NCBI RefSeq assembly: GCF_003595175.1
Contig: NZ_CP032419.1
Location: 186,001-250,000, forward strand
Length of the DNA: 64,000 bases
From: Pseudomonas cavernae
GTDB taxonomy: Bacteria > Pseudomonadota > Gammaproteobacteria > Pseudomonadales > Pseudomonadaceae
Direction of reading: 5' to 3'
Part shown: positions 56,872 to 64,000 of the stretch, one piece after another
Layout of the letters: the number at the start of each line of letters is the position of its first letter
Numbering within the stretch: the stretch's first letter is position 1
The notes under the pieces: generated by a model
Told to the model about the DNA's origin: nothing
Databases searched by the model: none
The model's input: the letters and a program-made list of their open reading frames with translations, nothing else
Position numbers and translations under genes: made by a program

Positions 56872-57543
56872 TCAGCGGCGCAGGGTCTTCACGCCTTCAG
56901 GCGTGCCGAGCAGCAGCAGGTCGGCCGGGCGCGCGGCGAACAGGCCGTTGGTGACCACCCCGACTATGGCGTTGATCTGCGCTTCCAGCTCCAGCGGATT
57001 GACGATGCTGAGGTTGTGCACATCGAGGATGACGTTGCCGTTGTCGGTCAGCACGCCCTCGCGATACACCGGGTCGCCGCCGAGTTTGACCAGCTGGCGG
57101 GCGACGTGGCTGCGCGCCATCGGGATCACCTCCACCGGCAGCGGGAAGGCGCCGAGCACCGGCACCAGCTTGCTGGCGTCGGCGATGCAGATGAAGGTCT
57201 TGGCCACTGCGGCGACGATTTTCTCGCGGGTCAGCGCGGCGCCGCCGCCCTTGATCAGGTTCAGGTGCGCGTCGCTCTCGTCGGCGCCGTCGATGTAAAA
57301 CTCCAGTTCGCTGACCGTGTTCAGCTCGTACACCGGGATGCCGTGGCCCTTGAGACGCGCGGCGGTGGCTTGCGAGCTGGCGACGGCGCCGTCAAATTCG
57401 GCCTTGTGCTTGGCCAGGGCGTCGATGAAGCAGTTGGCGGTGGAGCCGGTACCGACGCCGACCACGCTCTTGCTGTCGAGCCGGGGAAGAATGAAGTCGA
57501 CGGCGGCCTGGGCGACGGCCTGCTTGAGCTGATCCTGGGTCAT
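56872..57543 (-). CDS. rpiA: Ribose-5-phosphate isomerase A
   Basis: Interconverts ribose 5-phosphate and ribulose 5-phosphate in the pentose phosphate pathway. It is 223 residues with the phosphate loop [11 protein letters not shown] (about 31-41), the catalytic acid region [24 protein letters not shown] (shared family core), and the C-terminal [23 protein letters not shown] 57543 fits the family. It is divergent from ilvA. Confidence 0.96.
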   Translation of the reverse strand: MTQDQLKQAVAQAAVDFILPRLDSKSVVGVGTGSTANCFIDALAKHKAEFDGAVASSQATAARLKGHGIPVYELNTVSELEFYIDGADESDAHLNLIKGGGAALTREKIVAAVAKTFICIADASKLVPVLGAFPLPVEVIPMARSHVARQLVKLGGDPVYREGVLTDNGNVILDVHNLSIVNPLELEAQINAIVGVVTNGLFAARPADLLLLGTPEGVKTLRR

Positions 57544-57595
57544 GAGCGGATTTCCGGGCGGGATGACAGGGGGCGAATTATAGCGGCACCGCCCT

Positions 57596-57737
57596 CCAGA
57601 CCGCGTGAAAACTACTGCGCTCGGTCATGCTGCGTTAAAAACAGGCTCAGAATGCTCATTTACCGCTCGTAAGCTGCGCTTCTTCGCCTGTTTTTGCCTG
57701 GCCTGACCTTCGCTCGCTACGTTTTCACACGGCCTGG
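57596..57737. mobile_element. 142-bp miniature inverted-repeat element between rpiA and ilvA
   Basis: Ends CCAGACCGCGTGAAAAC (left) and, inward from the right, CCAGGCCGTGTGAAAAC match at 15 of 17 positions. A second nested inverted repeat, AAAAACAGGC with GCCTGTTTTT, lies inside. The ends are related to those of the element at 4723-4879. It occupies the divergent promoter region of rpiA and ilvA. Confidence 0.78.
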
Positions 57738-57813
57738 CTGCGCCAAGGTTGGCTTGCCAAGCGACGGCCGGGGTAGACTGCCGGCTTCCCGCAATTCCGC
57801 CAGCGATACCGCC

Positions 57814-59328
57814 ATGCTCGAACAGTACATCAAGAAGACTCTCACCTCGCGCGTCTACGACGTCGCGGTGGAAACCCCGCTGCAGCCTGCGCGCCAGCTG
57901 TCCGAACGGCTGAACAACCAGATTCTGCTCAAGCGCGAGGATCTGCAGCCGGTGTACTCGTTCAAGATTCGCGGCGCCTACAACAAGCTGGCGCAGCTGA
58001 CTGCCGAGGAGCGCGCGCGCGGGGTGGTCACCGCCTCGGCCGGCAACCACGCCCAGGGCGTGGCGCTGGCGGCCAAGCAACTGGGGGTCAAGGCCACCAT
58101 CGTCATGCCGCGCACCACCCCGGAGCTCAAGGTCCAGGGCGTGCGTGCCCGCGGCGGCAAGGCGGTGCTGCACGGCGATGCCTTCCCCGAGGCGCTGGCG
58201 TACTCGCTGAAACTGGTCGAGGAAAAGGGCTACGTCTATATCCACCCCTACGACGACCCGGACGTGATCGCCGGCCAGGGTACGGTGGCGATGGAAATCC
58301 TCTGGCAGCACCCGGGCCAGCTGGACGCCATCTTCGTGCCGGTCGGCGGCGGCGGTCTGATCGCCGGGATCGCCGCCTACGTCAAATACCTGCGCCCGGA
58401 AATCAAGGTGATCGGCGTCGAGCCGGACGATTCCAACTGCCTGCAGGCGGCGATGGCCGCCGGTGAGCGGGTGGTGCTGCCGCAGGTCGGGCTGTTCGCC
58501 GACGGCGTGGCGGTGGCGCAGATCGGCCAGCATACCTTCGACATCTGCCGCCAGTACGTGGACGAGGTGATCACCGTCTGCAGCGACGAGATCTGCGCGG
58601 CGATCAAGGACATCTACGACGACACCCGCTCGATCACCGAGCCGGCCGGCGCCCTGGCGGTGGCCGGGATCAAGAAGTACGTCGAGCGCGAGGGCGCTAG
58701 CGGCCAGGTGCTGGTGGCCATCGATTCCGGTGCCAACATCAACTTCGACCGTCTGCGCCATGTCGCCGAGCGCGCCGAACTGGGCGAGAAGCGCGAGGCG
58801 ATCATCGCCGTGACCATCCCCGAGCAGCCGGGCAGCTTCAAGGCCTTCTGCGAGGCGATCGGCAAACGCCAGATCACCGAGTTCAACTACCGCTATCACA
58901 CCAACAAGGAAGCGCACATCTTCGTCGGCGTGCAGACCCACCCGGAGAACGACCCGCGCGCGAAGCTGGTGGCCAGCCTGCGCGAGCAGGGCTTCCCGGT
59001 GCTCGACCTGACCGATAACGAGCTGGCCAAGCTGCATATCCGCCACATGGTTGGCGGTCACGCGGCGCGGGTCAGCGACGAGGTGGTGTACCGCTTCGAG
59101 TTCCCCGAGCGGCCGGGCGCCTTGTTCAACTTCCTGCAAAAGCTCGGCGGACGCTGGAACATCTCGATGTTCCACTACCGCAACCACGGCGCCGCCGACG
59201 GCCGCGTGGTCGCCGGCCTGCAGGTGCCGGCCGAGGAGCGCCAGCTGGTGCCGGCGGCGCTGCGGGAGATCGGCTACCCCTATTGGGACGAGAGCGACAA
59301 CCCGGCCTACCAGCTCTTCCTTGGTTAA
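57814..59328 (+). CDS. ilvA: Threonine deaminase (threonine ammonia-lyase, biosynthetic)
   Basis: PLP enzyme making 2-oxobutanoate from threonine for isoleucine synthesis. It is 504 residues: catalytic domain with PLP Lys51 in YSFKIRGAYNK and the glycine loop PVGGGGLIAGIA, followed by two ACT-like regulatory domains (about 325-500: FCEAIGKRQITEFNYRY and RFEFPERPGALFNFL) for isoleucine/valine control. ATG 57814 follows the miniature element by 76 bp. Confidence 0.96.
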   Translation: MLEQYIKKTLTSRVYDVAVETPLQPARQLSERLNNQILLKREDLQPVYSFKIRGAYNKLAQLTAEERARGVVTASAGNHAQGVALAAKQLGVKATIVMPRTTPELKVQGVRARGGKAVLHGDAFPEALAYSLKLVEEKGYVYIHPYDDPDVIAGQGTVAMEILWQHPGQLDAIFVPVGGGGLIAGIAAYVKYLRPEIKVIGVEPDDSNCLQAAMAAGERVVLPQVGLFADGVAVAQIGQHTFDICRQYVDEVITVCSDEICAAIKDIYDDTRSITEPAGALAVAGIKKYVEREGASGQVLVAIDSGANINFDRLRHVAERAELGEKREAIIAVTIPEQPGSFKAFCEAIGKRQITEFNYRYHTNKEAHIFVGVQTHPENDPRAKLVASLREQGFPVLDLTDNELAKLHIRHMVGGHAARVSDEVVYRFEFPERPGALFNFLQKLGGRWNISMFHYRNHGAADGRVVAGLQVPAEERQLVPAALREIGYPYWDESDNPAYQLFLG

Positions 59329-59340
59329 CGGAGCACAGTG

Positions 59341-59781
59341 ATGGAACACTACCAACTGCTGAAGTACGCCCACCTGATTCCCGCCGTGCTGGTCTTGGCG
59401 GGCTTCATCGCCCACAGCTTCATGCTGTGGAAGGCGCACCGCTCGGGCGACGCCGCCGTGCTGACCCGCAAGCTGCGTCTCACCCGGCTGTACAGCCTGC
59501 CCGCCATGGGCCTGGTGGCGCTGAGCCTGCCGGTCAGCGGCTGGTGGCTGGTGCACACCCTGGGCCTGCCGCTGGGCGCCAGCTGGCTGCTCTTCAGCGC
59601 CTGCCTGTTCGCTCTGCTGGTGCTGTTCGGCCTGCTTCTGCACGGCCGCCTCGGGGCCTGGCAGGAGGTGGTGGGCGGCGCGGTTCCGGCCAGGCTGCTG
59701 CGCTTCGTGGTCGCCTACGCGGCGTTGGCGCTGATCCTGTTGCTGGCGATCTTCGCCCTGATGGGCGCCAAGCCGGCCTGA
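59341..59781 (+). CDS. DUF2269-like inner-membrane protein
   Basis: A 146-residue integral membrane protein with four predicted spans, beginning HYQLLKYAHLIPAVLVLAG; the N-terminal LKYAHLIP and the basic loop RKLRLTRLY are typical of DUF2269-like proteins. It follows ilvA by 12 bp and may be co-transcribed. ATG 59341 is preferred to the adjacent GTG at 59338, with GGAG 8 nt upstream. Function unknown. Confidence 0.8.
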   Translation: MEHYQLLKYAHLIPAVLVLAGFIAHSFMLWKAHRSGDAAVLTRKLRLTRLYSLPAMGLVALSLPVSGWWLVHTLGLPLGASWLLFSACLFALLVLFGLLLHGRLGAWQEVVGGAVPARLLRFVVAYAALALILLLAIFALMGAKPA

Positions 59782-59803
59782 GGCCTTGCCGGCGGGAAGG
59801 CTT

Positions 59804-60457
59804 TCAGCGCAGCGAAATAACCGGCCAGCCGCGCGCGGTGGCGGTGGCGCGCAGCACCTCGTCCGGATCCACCGCCACCGGGTTGGCCACGATTTCCAGC
59901 AAGGGCAGATCGTTGCGCGAGTCGCTGTAGAAATAGCTGCCTGCCAGGCTCAGCCCGGTTTCCTCCAGCCACTGGTTCAGGCGTACCACCTTGCCCTGCT
60001 GGTAGCAGGGGATGCCGCTGATCTGTCCGGTGTAGCGGCCGCCCTGCATGCCGCATTCGGTGGCCAGCAGGGTCCCGACGCCCAGGCGCGCGGCGATGGG
60101 GGCGGTGACGAAGCGGTTAGTGGCGGTGATGATCACCAGCTGGTCGCCTGCGGCGCGGTGCTCTTCCAGCAAGGCTTCGCCCTTGGCCAGGATCATCGGC
60201 TCTATCACTTCCTGCATGAACTCGCGGTGCCACTCGGCCAGTTGCCGCATGTCGGTGCGGCCGAGGATCGCCTGGCTGAAGTTCTGGTAGGCCACCACGT
60301 CCAGCTTGCCGGCGCAGTAGTCGGCATAGAAGGCATCATTGCGCGCCTCGTACTCGGCGGCATCCACCAGGCCGCGCCGGCAGATGAAGTCGCCCCAACT
60401 GTGGTCGCTGTCGCCAGCCAAGAGGGTGTTGTCGAGGTCGAATAAAGCCAGGCGCAC
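59804..60457 (-). CDS. HAD-family phosphatase (SerB-like subclass)
   Basis: A 217-residue HAD-IB phosphatase with motif I DLDNTLL (Asp7 and Asp9), motif II ITATN, and motif [15 protein letters not shown]. The subclass includes phosphoserine phosphatase-like enzymes and histidinol phosphatases; in Pseudomonas the homologue is PA0335. The start is GTG at 60457. It is convergent with the DUF2269 gene and divergent from rppH. Confidence 0.88.
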   Translation of the reverse strand: MRLALFDLDNTLLAGDSDHSWGDFICRRGLVDAAEYEARNDAFYADYCAGKLDVVAYQNFSQAILGRTDMRQLAEWHREFMQEVIEPMILAKGEALLEEHRAAGDQLVIITATNRFVTAPIAARLGVGTLLATECGMQGGRYTGQISGIPCYQQGKVVRLNQWLEETGLSLAGSYFYSDSRNDLPLLEIVANPVAVDPDEVLRATATARGWPVISLR

Positions 60458-60600
60458 GGTGCTCGCTCACTGCAATAACGGAAAAGGCGCACAGAATACG
60501 GGCTTTTCCGCGGCCTGCCCATAAGCCCGGGAAGCCGCGTTGCTGCTGTCACAACCTTTATGGAACAATGCCGGAACATGCGTTTGCGAGGTTGTGTGCC

Positions 60601-61080
60601 GTGATCGATTCCGATGGTTTTCGCCCGAATGTCGGCATCATTCTGACCAATGACATCGGTCAGGTACTCTGGGCCCGGCGGATTAATCAAGATGCCTGGC
60701 AATTTCCGCAGGGCGGGATCAACGCGCAGGAAACGCCGGAACAGGCGCTGTACCGCGAGTTGAACGAAGAAGTCGGCCTCGAAGCGGGCGACGTGCAAAT
60801 TCTTGCCTGTACCCGTGGCTGGTTGCGCTATCGTCTGCCGCAGCGTCTGGTCCGCACCCACAGCCAGCCGCTGTGCATCGGCCAGAAGCAGAAGTGGTTC
60901 CTGCTGCGGCTGAAGTCCGCCGAAGACCGGGTGCGCATGGACGTGACCGGCAAGCCGGAGTTCGACGACTGGCGCTGGGTCAGCTATTGGTACCCGCTGG
61001 GCCAGGTGGTGACATTCAAGCGCGAGGTCTACCGCCGCGCCCTCAAGGAATTAGCGCCGCGCCTGCTGGCGCGCGACTGA
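60601..61080 (+). CDS. rppH: RNA pyrophosphohydrolase (Nudix)
   Basis: Removes pyrophosphate from 5'-triphosphorylated mRNAs, triggering RNase E decay. It is 159 residues with [17 protein letters not shown] at the N-terminus and the Nudix box [20 protein letters not shown] then VGL. GTG 60601 gives the standard N-terminus and length; an upstream in-frame ATG at 60568 would add 11 residues that do not match. ptsP follows 23 bp downstream, the conserved rppH-ptsP pair. Confidence 0.95.
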   Translation: MIDSDGFRPNVGIILTNDIGQVLWARRINQDAWQFPQGGINAQETPEQALYRELNEEVGLEAGDVQILACTRGWLRYRLPQRLVRTHSQPLCIGQKQKWFLLRLKSAEDRVRMDVTGKPEFDDWRWVSYWYPLGQVVTFKREVYRRALKELAPRLLARD

Positions 61081-61103
61081 CAAACGGAGTTCGACCCCGA
61101 GCC

Positions 61104-63383
61104 ATGCTCAATACGCTGCGCAAGATCGTCCAGGAAGTAAACGCCGCCAAGGATCTCAAAGCGGCGTTGGCGATCATTGTGCGGCGGGTCAAGGAGGCCA
61201 TGGGCAGCCAGGTCTGCTCGGTCTACTTGCTCGATCCGGAAACCGGGCGCTTCGTGCTGATGGCCACCGAAGGCCTCAACAAGCGCGCGATCGGCAAGGT
61301 CAGCATGGCGCCGAGCGAGGGCCTGGTCGGCCTGGTCGGCACCCGCGAGGAACCGCTCAACCTCGAGCACGCCTCGGAGCACCCGCGCTACCGCTATTTC
61401 CCGGAAACCGGCGAGGAGCGCTATGCCTCCTTTCTCGGCGCGCCGATCATCCACCACCGGCGGGTGATGGGTGTGCTGGTGGTGCAGCAGAAGGAGCGCC
61501 GCCAGTTCGACGAGGGCGAAGAAGCTTTCCTGGTGACCATGAGCGCGCAGCTCGCCGGGGTCATCGCCCATGCCGAGGCGACCGGCTCGATCCGTGGCCT
61601 CGGCCGCCAGGGCAAGGGCATTCAGGAGGCCAAGTTCGTCGGCGTCGCCGGCTCGCCGGGCGCCGCCATCGGCACCGCGCTGGTGGTGTTGCCGCCGGCC
61701 GACCTGGAAGTGGTGCCGGACAAGCCGGTCGACGACATCGACGCCGAGCTGCAGCTGTTCCATAACGCCCTCGAGGGCGTGCGCACCGACATGCGCCAGC
61801 TGTCGGCCAAGCTGGCCACCCAGCTGCGCCCGGAAGAGCGCGCGTTGTTCGACGTCTACCTGATGATGCTCGACGACGCCGCCCTCGGCAGCGAAGTGAC
61901 CAAGATCATTAAGACCGGCCAGTGGGCCCAGGGTGCCCTGCGCCAGGTGGTTAACGAGCACGTCACACGCTTCGAGCTGATGGACGACGCCTACCTGCGC
62001 GAGCGCGCCGCCGACGTCAAGGACCTCGGCCGGCGCCTGCTCGCCTACCTGCAGCAGGAGCGCAAGCAGAAGCTGGTGTATGCGGACAACACCATCCTGG
62101 TCAGCGAGGAACTGTCGCCGGCGATGCTCGGCGAAGTGCCAGAGGGCAAGCTGGTCGGCCTGGTCTCGGTGCTCGGCTCGGGCAACTCGCACGTCGCCAT
62201 CCTCGCCCGCGCCATGGGCATTCCCACGGTGATGGGCGCGGTCGACCTGCCCTATTCCAAGCTCGACGGCATCAACCTGATCATCGACGGCTACCACGGC
62301 GAGGTGTTCACCAACCCCAGCGAAATGCTGCGCAAGCAGTACGCCGAGGTGGTCGAGGAGGAACGCCAGCTGTCCCAGGGCCTCAGTGCCCTGCGCGAGC
62401 TGCCCTGCGAGACGCTCGACGGCCACCGCCTGCCGCTGTGGGTCAACACCGGCCTGCTCGCCGACGTCAAGCGCGCGCAGGAGCGCGGCGCCGAGGGCGT
62501 CGGCCTGTACCGCACGGAAGTGCCGTTCATGAACGGCGAGCGCTTCCCCAGCGAGAGGGAACAGCTGGCCACCTACCGCGAGCAACTGGCCGCCTTCCAT
62601 CCGTTGCCAGTGACCATGCGCACCCTCGACATCGGTGGCGACAAGGCGCTGTCCTACTTCCCGATCAAGGAAGAGAACCCCTTCCTCGGTTGGCGCGGCA
62701 TCCGCGTCACCCTCGATCACCCGGAAATCTTCCTGGTGCAGACCCGCGCCATGCTCAAGGCCAGCGAGGGCCTGGACAACCTGCGCATCCTCCTGCCGAT
62801 GATCTCCGGCACCCACGAGCTGGAGGAGGCGCTGCACCTGATCCACCGCGCCTGGGGCGAGGTGCGCGACGAGGGCGTGGACATCCCCATGCCACCGGTG
62901 GGGGCGATGATCGAAGTGCCGGCGGCGGTCTATCAGGTGCGCGAGCTGGCCCGCCAGGTGGATTTCCTCTCGGTCGGCTCCAACGACCTGACCCAGTATC
63001 TGCTGGCGGTGGACCGCAACAACCCGCGGGTCGCCGACCTCTACGACTTCCTCCACCCGGCGGTGCTGCAGGCACTGCGCCTGGTGGTCGACGGCGCCCA
63101 CGCCGAAGGCAAGCCGGTGAGCATCTGCGGCGAAATGGCCGGCGACCCGGCCTCGGCGATGCTGCTGATGGCCATGGGCTTCGACAGCCTGTCGATGAAC
63201 GCCACCAACCTGCCCAAGGTCAAGTGGCTGCTGCGCCAGATCAGCCTGACCAAGGCCAAGGAACTGTTGGCCCAGCTGATGACCATCGACAACCCGCAGG
63301 TCACCCACAGCAGCCTGCAGCTGGCCCTGCGCAACCTGGGCCTCGGCCGGGTGATCAACCCGGCGGCGACCCTCCAGGTCTGA
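61104..63383 (+). CDS. ptsP: PTS-Ntr enzyme I (phosphoenolpyruvate-protein phosphotransferase)
   Basis: Passes phosphate from PEP to NPr (PtsO) in the nitrogen-related PTS. It is 759 residues: N-terminal GAF domain (about 1-165), then the enzyme I domains with active-site His363 in GSGNSHVAILARAMG and the C-terminal PEP-binding TIM barrel with GLYRTEVPFMN, DIGGDKALSYFP and catalytic Cys675 in VSICGEMAGD. ATG 61104 starts the GAF domain. It is downstream of rppH, likely one operon. Confidence 0.96.
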   Translation: MLNTLRKIVQEVNAAKDLKAALAIIVRRVKEAMGSQVCSVYLLDPETGRFVLMATEGLNKRAIGKVSMAPSEGLVGLVGTREEPLNLEHASEHPRYRYFPETGEERYASFLGAPIIHHRRVMGVLVVQQKERRQFDEGEEAFLVTMSAQLAGVIAHAEATGSIRGLGRQGKGIQEAKFVGVAGSPGAAIGTALVVLPPADLEVVPDKPVDDIDAELQLFHNALEGVRTDMRQLSAKLATQLRPEERALFDVYLMMLDDAALGSEVTKIIKTGQWAQGALRQVVNEHVTRFELMDDAYLRERAADVKDLGRRLLAYLQQERKQKLVYADNTILVSEELSPAMLGEVPEGKLVGLVSVLGSGNSHVAILARAMGIPTVMGAVDLPYSKLDGINLIIDGYHGEVFTNPSEMLRKQYAEVVEEERQLSQGLSALRELPCETLDGHRLPLWVNTGLLADVKRAQERGAEGVGLYRTEVPFMNGERFPSEREQLATYREQLAAFHPLPVTMRTLDIGGDKALSYFPIKEENPFLGWRGIRVTLDHPEIFLVQTRAMLKASEGLDNLRILLPMISGTHELEEALHLIHRAWGEVRDEGVDIPMPPVGAMIEVPAAVYQVRELARQVDFLSVGSNDLTQYLLAVDRNNPRVADLYDFLHPAVLQALRLVVDGAHAEGKPVSICGEMAGDPASAMLLMAMGFDSLSMNATNLPKVKWLLRQISLTKAKELLAQLMTIDNPQVTHSSLQLALRNLGLGRVINPAATLQV

Positions 63384-63397
63384 GCGTGGTCGGGGCG

Positions 63398-64000
63398 ATG
63401 AGCGATCACCCCAGTCTCTCCCTCACCCATCTGGCCGACCTGCAGCTGTCGGCGGCCAGCGCCTTGGTGTGCCAGGGCGACAGCCTGTGGCTGGTGGCCG
63501 ACGACGCCCTGGTCCTGCAGCGCTACAGCCTGAGCGGTGCGCCCCGCGAGGAGATCGTCCTGCTGGTGGGCGAATTGCCGCGCGAGGCCGCCGAACGCAA
63601 GGCGTACAAGGCGGATTTCGAGGCGCTGCTCCAGTTGTCGGATGACGCCCTGCTGGCGCTGGGCTCCGGCTCGACCGCTCGGCGCCGGCGCGGCTGCCTG
63701 ATCCAGGCGGGCCAGGTGCGGCGCGTCGATCTCAGTCCGCTCTACCTCGAGCTGGAGCAGCACTTTGCCGAGCTGAACGTCGAGGGCGCGCTGGTGCTGG
63801 GCGAGCAGCTGCTGCTGGCGCAACGCGGCAACGGCGCGACGGCCCAGAACGCGTTGGTTTTTCTCGATCTGCCCCAGGTCTTGACCGATCTCGCCGCCGG
63901 CCAGCTGAGCGCGGCGGCGCTGCGGCGGATCTTGCCGCTGGCGTTGGGAGCGCTGGACGGCGTGCCGCTGGGTCTCACCGATCTGGCGCTCGACCCGCAG
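63398..64000 (+). CDS. DUF6929-like protein, cut by the window edge
   Basis: An open frame of at least 201 codons from ATG 63398 to the end of the window, beginning SLSLTHLADLQLSAASALV. It has a repeated beta-propeller-like pattern (GDSLWLVADDALVLQRYSLS, DDALLALGSGS, RGCLIQAG), similar to DUF6910/DUF6929 predicted propellers that follow ptsP in some genomes. It starts 15 bp after the ptsP stop and is probably co-transcribed. The C-terminus is not visible; function unknown. Confidence 0.72.
   Translation, partial: MSDHPSLSLTHLADLQLSAASALVCQGDSLWLVADDALVLQRYSLSGAPREEIVLLVGELPREAAERKAYKADFEALLQLSDDALLALGSGSTARRRRGCLIQAGQVRRVDLSPLYLELEQHFAELNVEGALVLGEQLLLAQRGNGATAQNALVFLDLPQVLTDLAAGQLSAAALRRILPLALGALDGVPLGLTDLALDPQ

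Noticed and set aside
57625..59643. A 672-codon antisense frame across ilvA, starting near the miniature element.
   Set aside because: It mirrors ilvA codon structure and has no recognisable domain.
61029..63308. A 759-codon antisense frame across ptsP.
   Set aside because: Same reason: shadow of a highly conserved gene with GC-biased third positions.

Overview
The window is a high-GC gammaproteobacterial chromosome segment, almost certainly from Pseudomonas in the broad sense. From about 15.9 kb to the right edge the gene order closely follows the P. aeruginosa PAO1 segment I recall around PA0285-PA0337: desA, aguA-aguB-aguR, spuI/spuABCDEFGH, an AHL-acylase-type amidase, serA, the D-2-hydroxyglutarate dehydrogenase, carO, carP, rpiA, ilvA, rppH, ptsP. 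The synteny is from memory; no search was run. No rRNA, tRNA or CRISPR array was seen.

Region 1 (1-5.5 kb) is a patchwork of accessory DNA: a frameshifted SNase-like nuclease, an intact NAD-type malate dehydrogenase, a citrate synthase tail split by an IS256-family element with an 8-bp target duplication, a sensor kinase lacking its input half, a 157-bp miniature inverted-repeat element, and a copied tail of a sulfate-binding protein gene. Region 2 (5.5-15.8 kb) holds a PAP2-type acid phosphatase fused to an autotransporter barrel, then a sulfur-starvation cluster: sbp diverging from lsfA-ssuEADCBF. Nearly every open junction in the ssu cluster is filled by a different palindromic repeat. Region 3 (15.8-20.3 kb) has a PAS-GGDEF-EAL protein, the DesA desaturase and a PAS-GGDEF cyclase.

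Region 4 (20.5-38.4 kb) is a large polyamine block. AguA and AguB convert agmatine to putrescine under the TetR regulator AguR. SpuI, SpuC, SpuB and SpuA carry out gamma-glutamylation, transamination and release, and SpuDEFGH import putrescine and spermidine. A further PotF-like binding protein precedes aguR, and an Ntn-hydrolase AHL acylase homologue converges on spuH. Region 5 (38.5-50 kb) contains small periplasmic and cytoplasmic proteins, SerA with its D-2-hydroxyglutarate partner, and a CarO homologue.

Region 6 (50-54 kb) is a second polyamine locus that has decayed. An acetylpolyamine-amidohydrolase (HDAC-fold) gene survives only as two ends around a 160-bp miniature element. Its neighbouring ABC transporter has lost the front of its binding protein through a deletion that runs into the upstream permease. 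Region 7 (54.4-64 kb) carries an AraC regulator, a CarP-like beta-propeller, YegP, RpiA, a second miniature element related to the first, IlvA, a DUF2269 membrane protein, a HAD phosphatase, RppH, PtsP and the start of a DUF6929-like gene cut by the window edge. Dispersed palindromes are abundant; one family of about 70-85 bp occurs six times.
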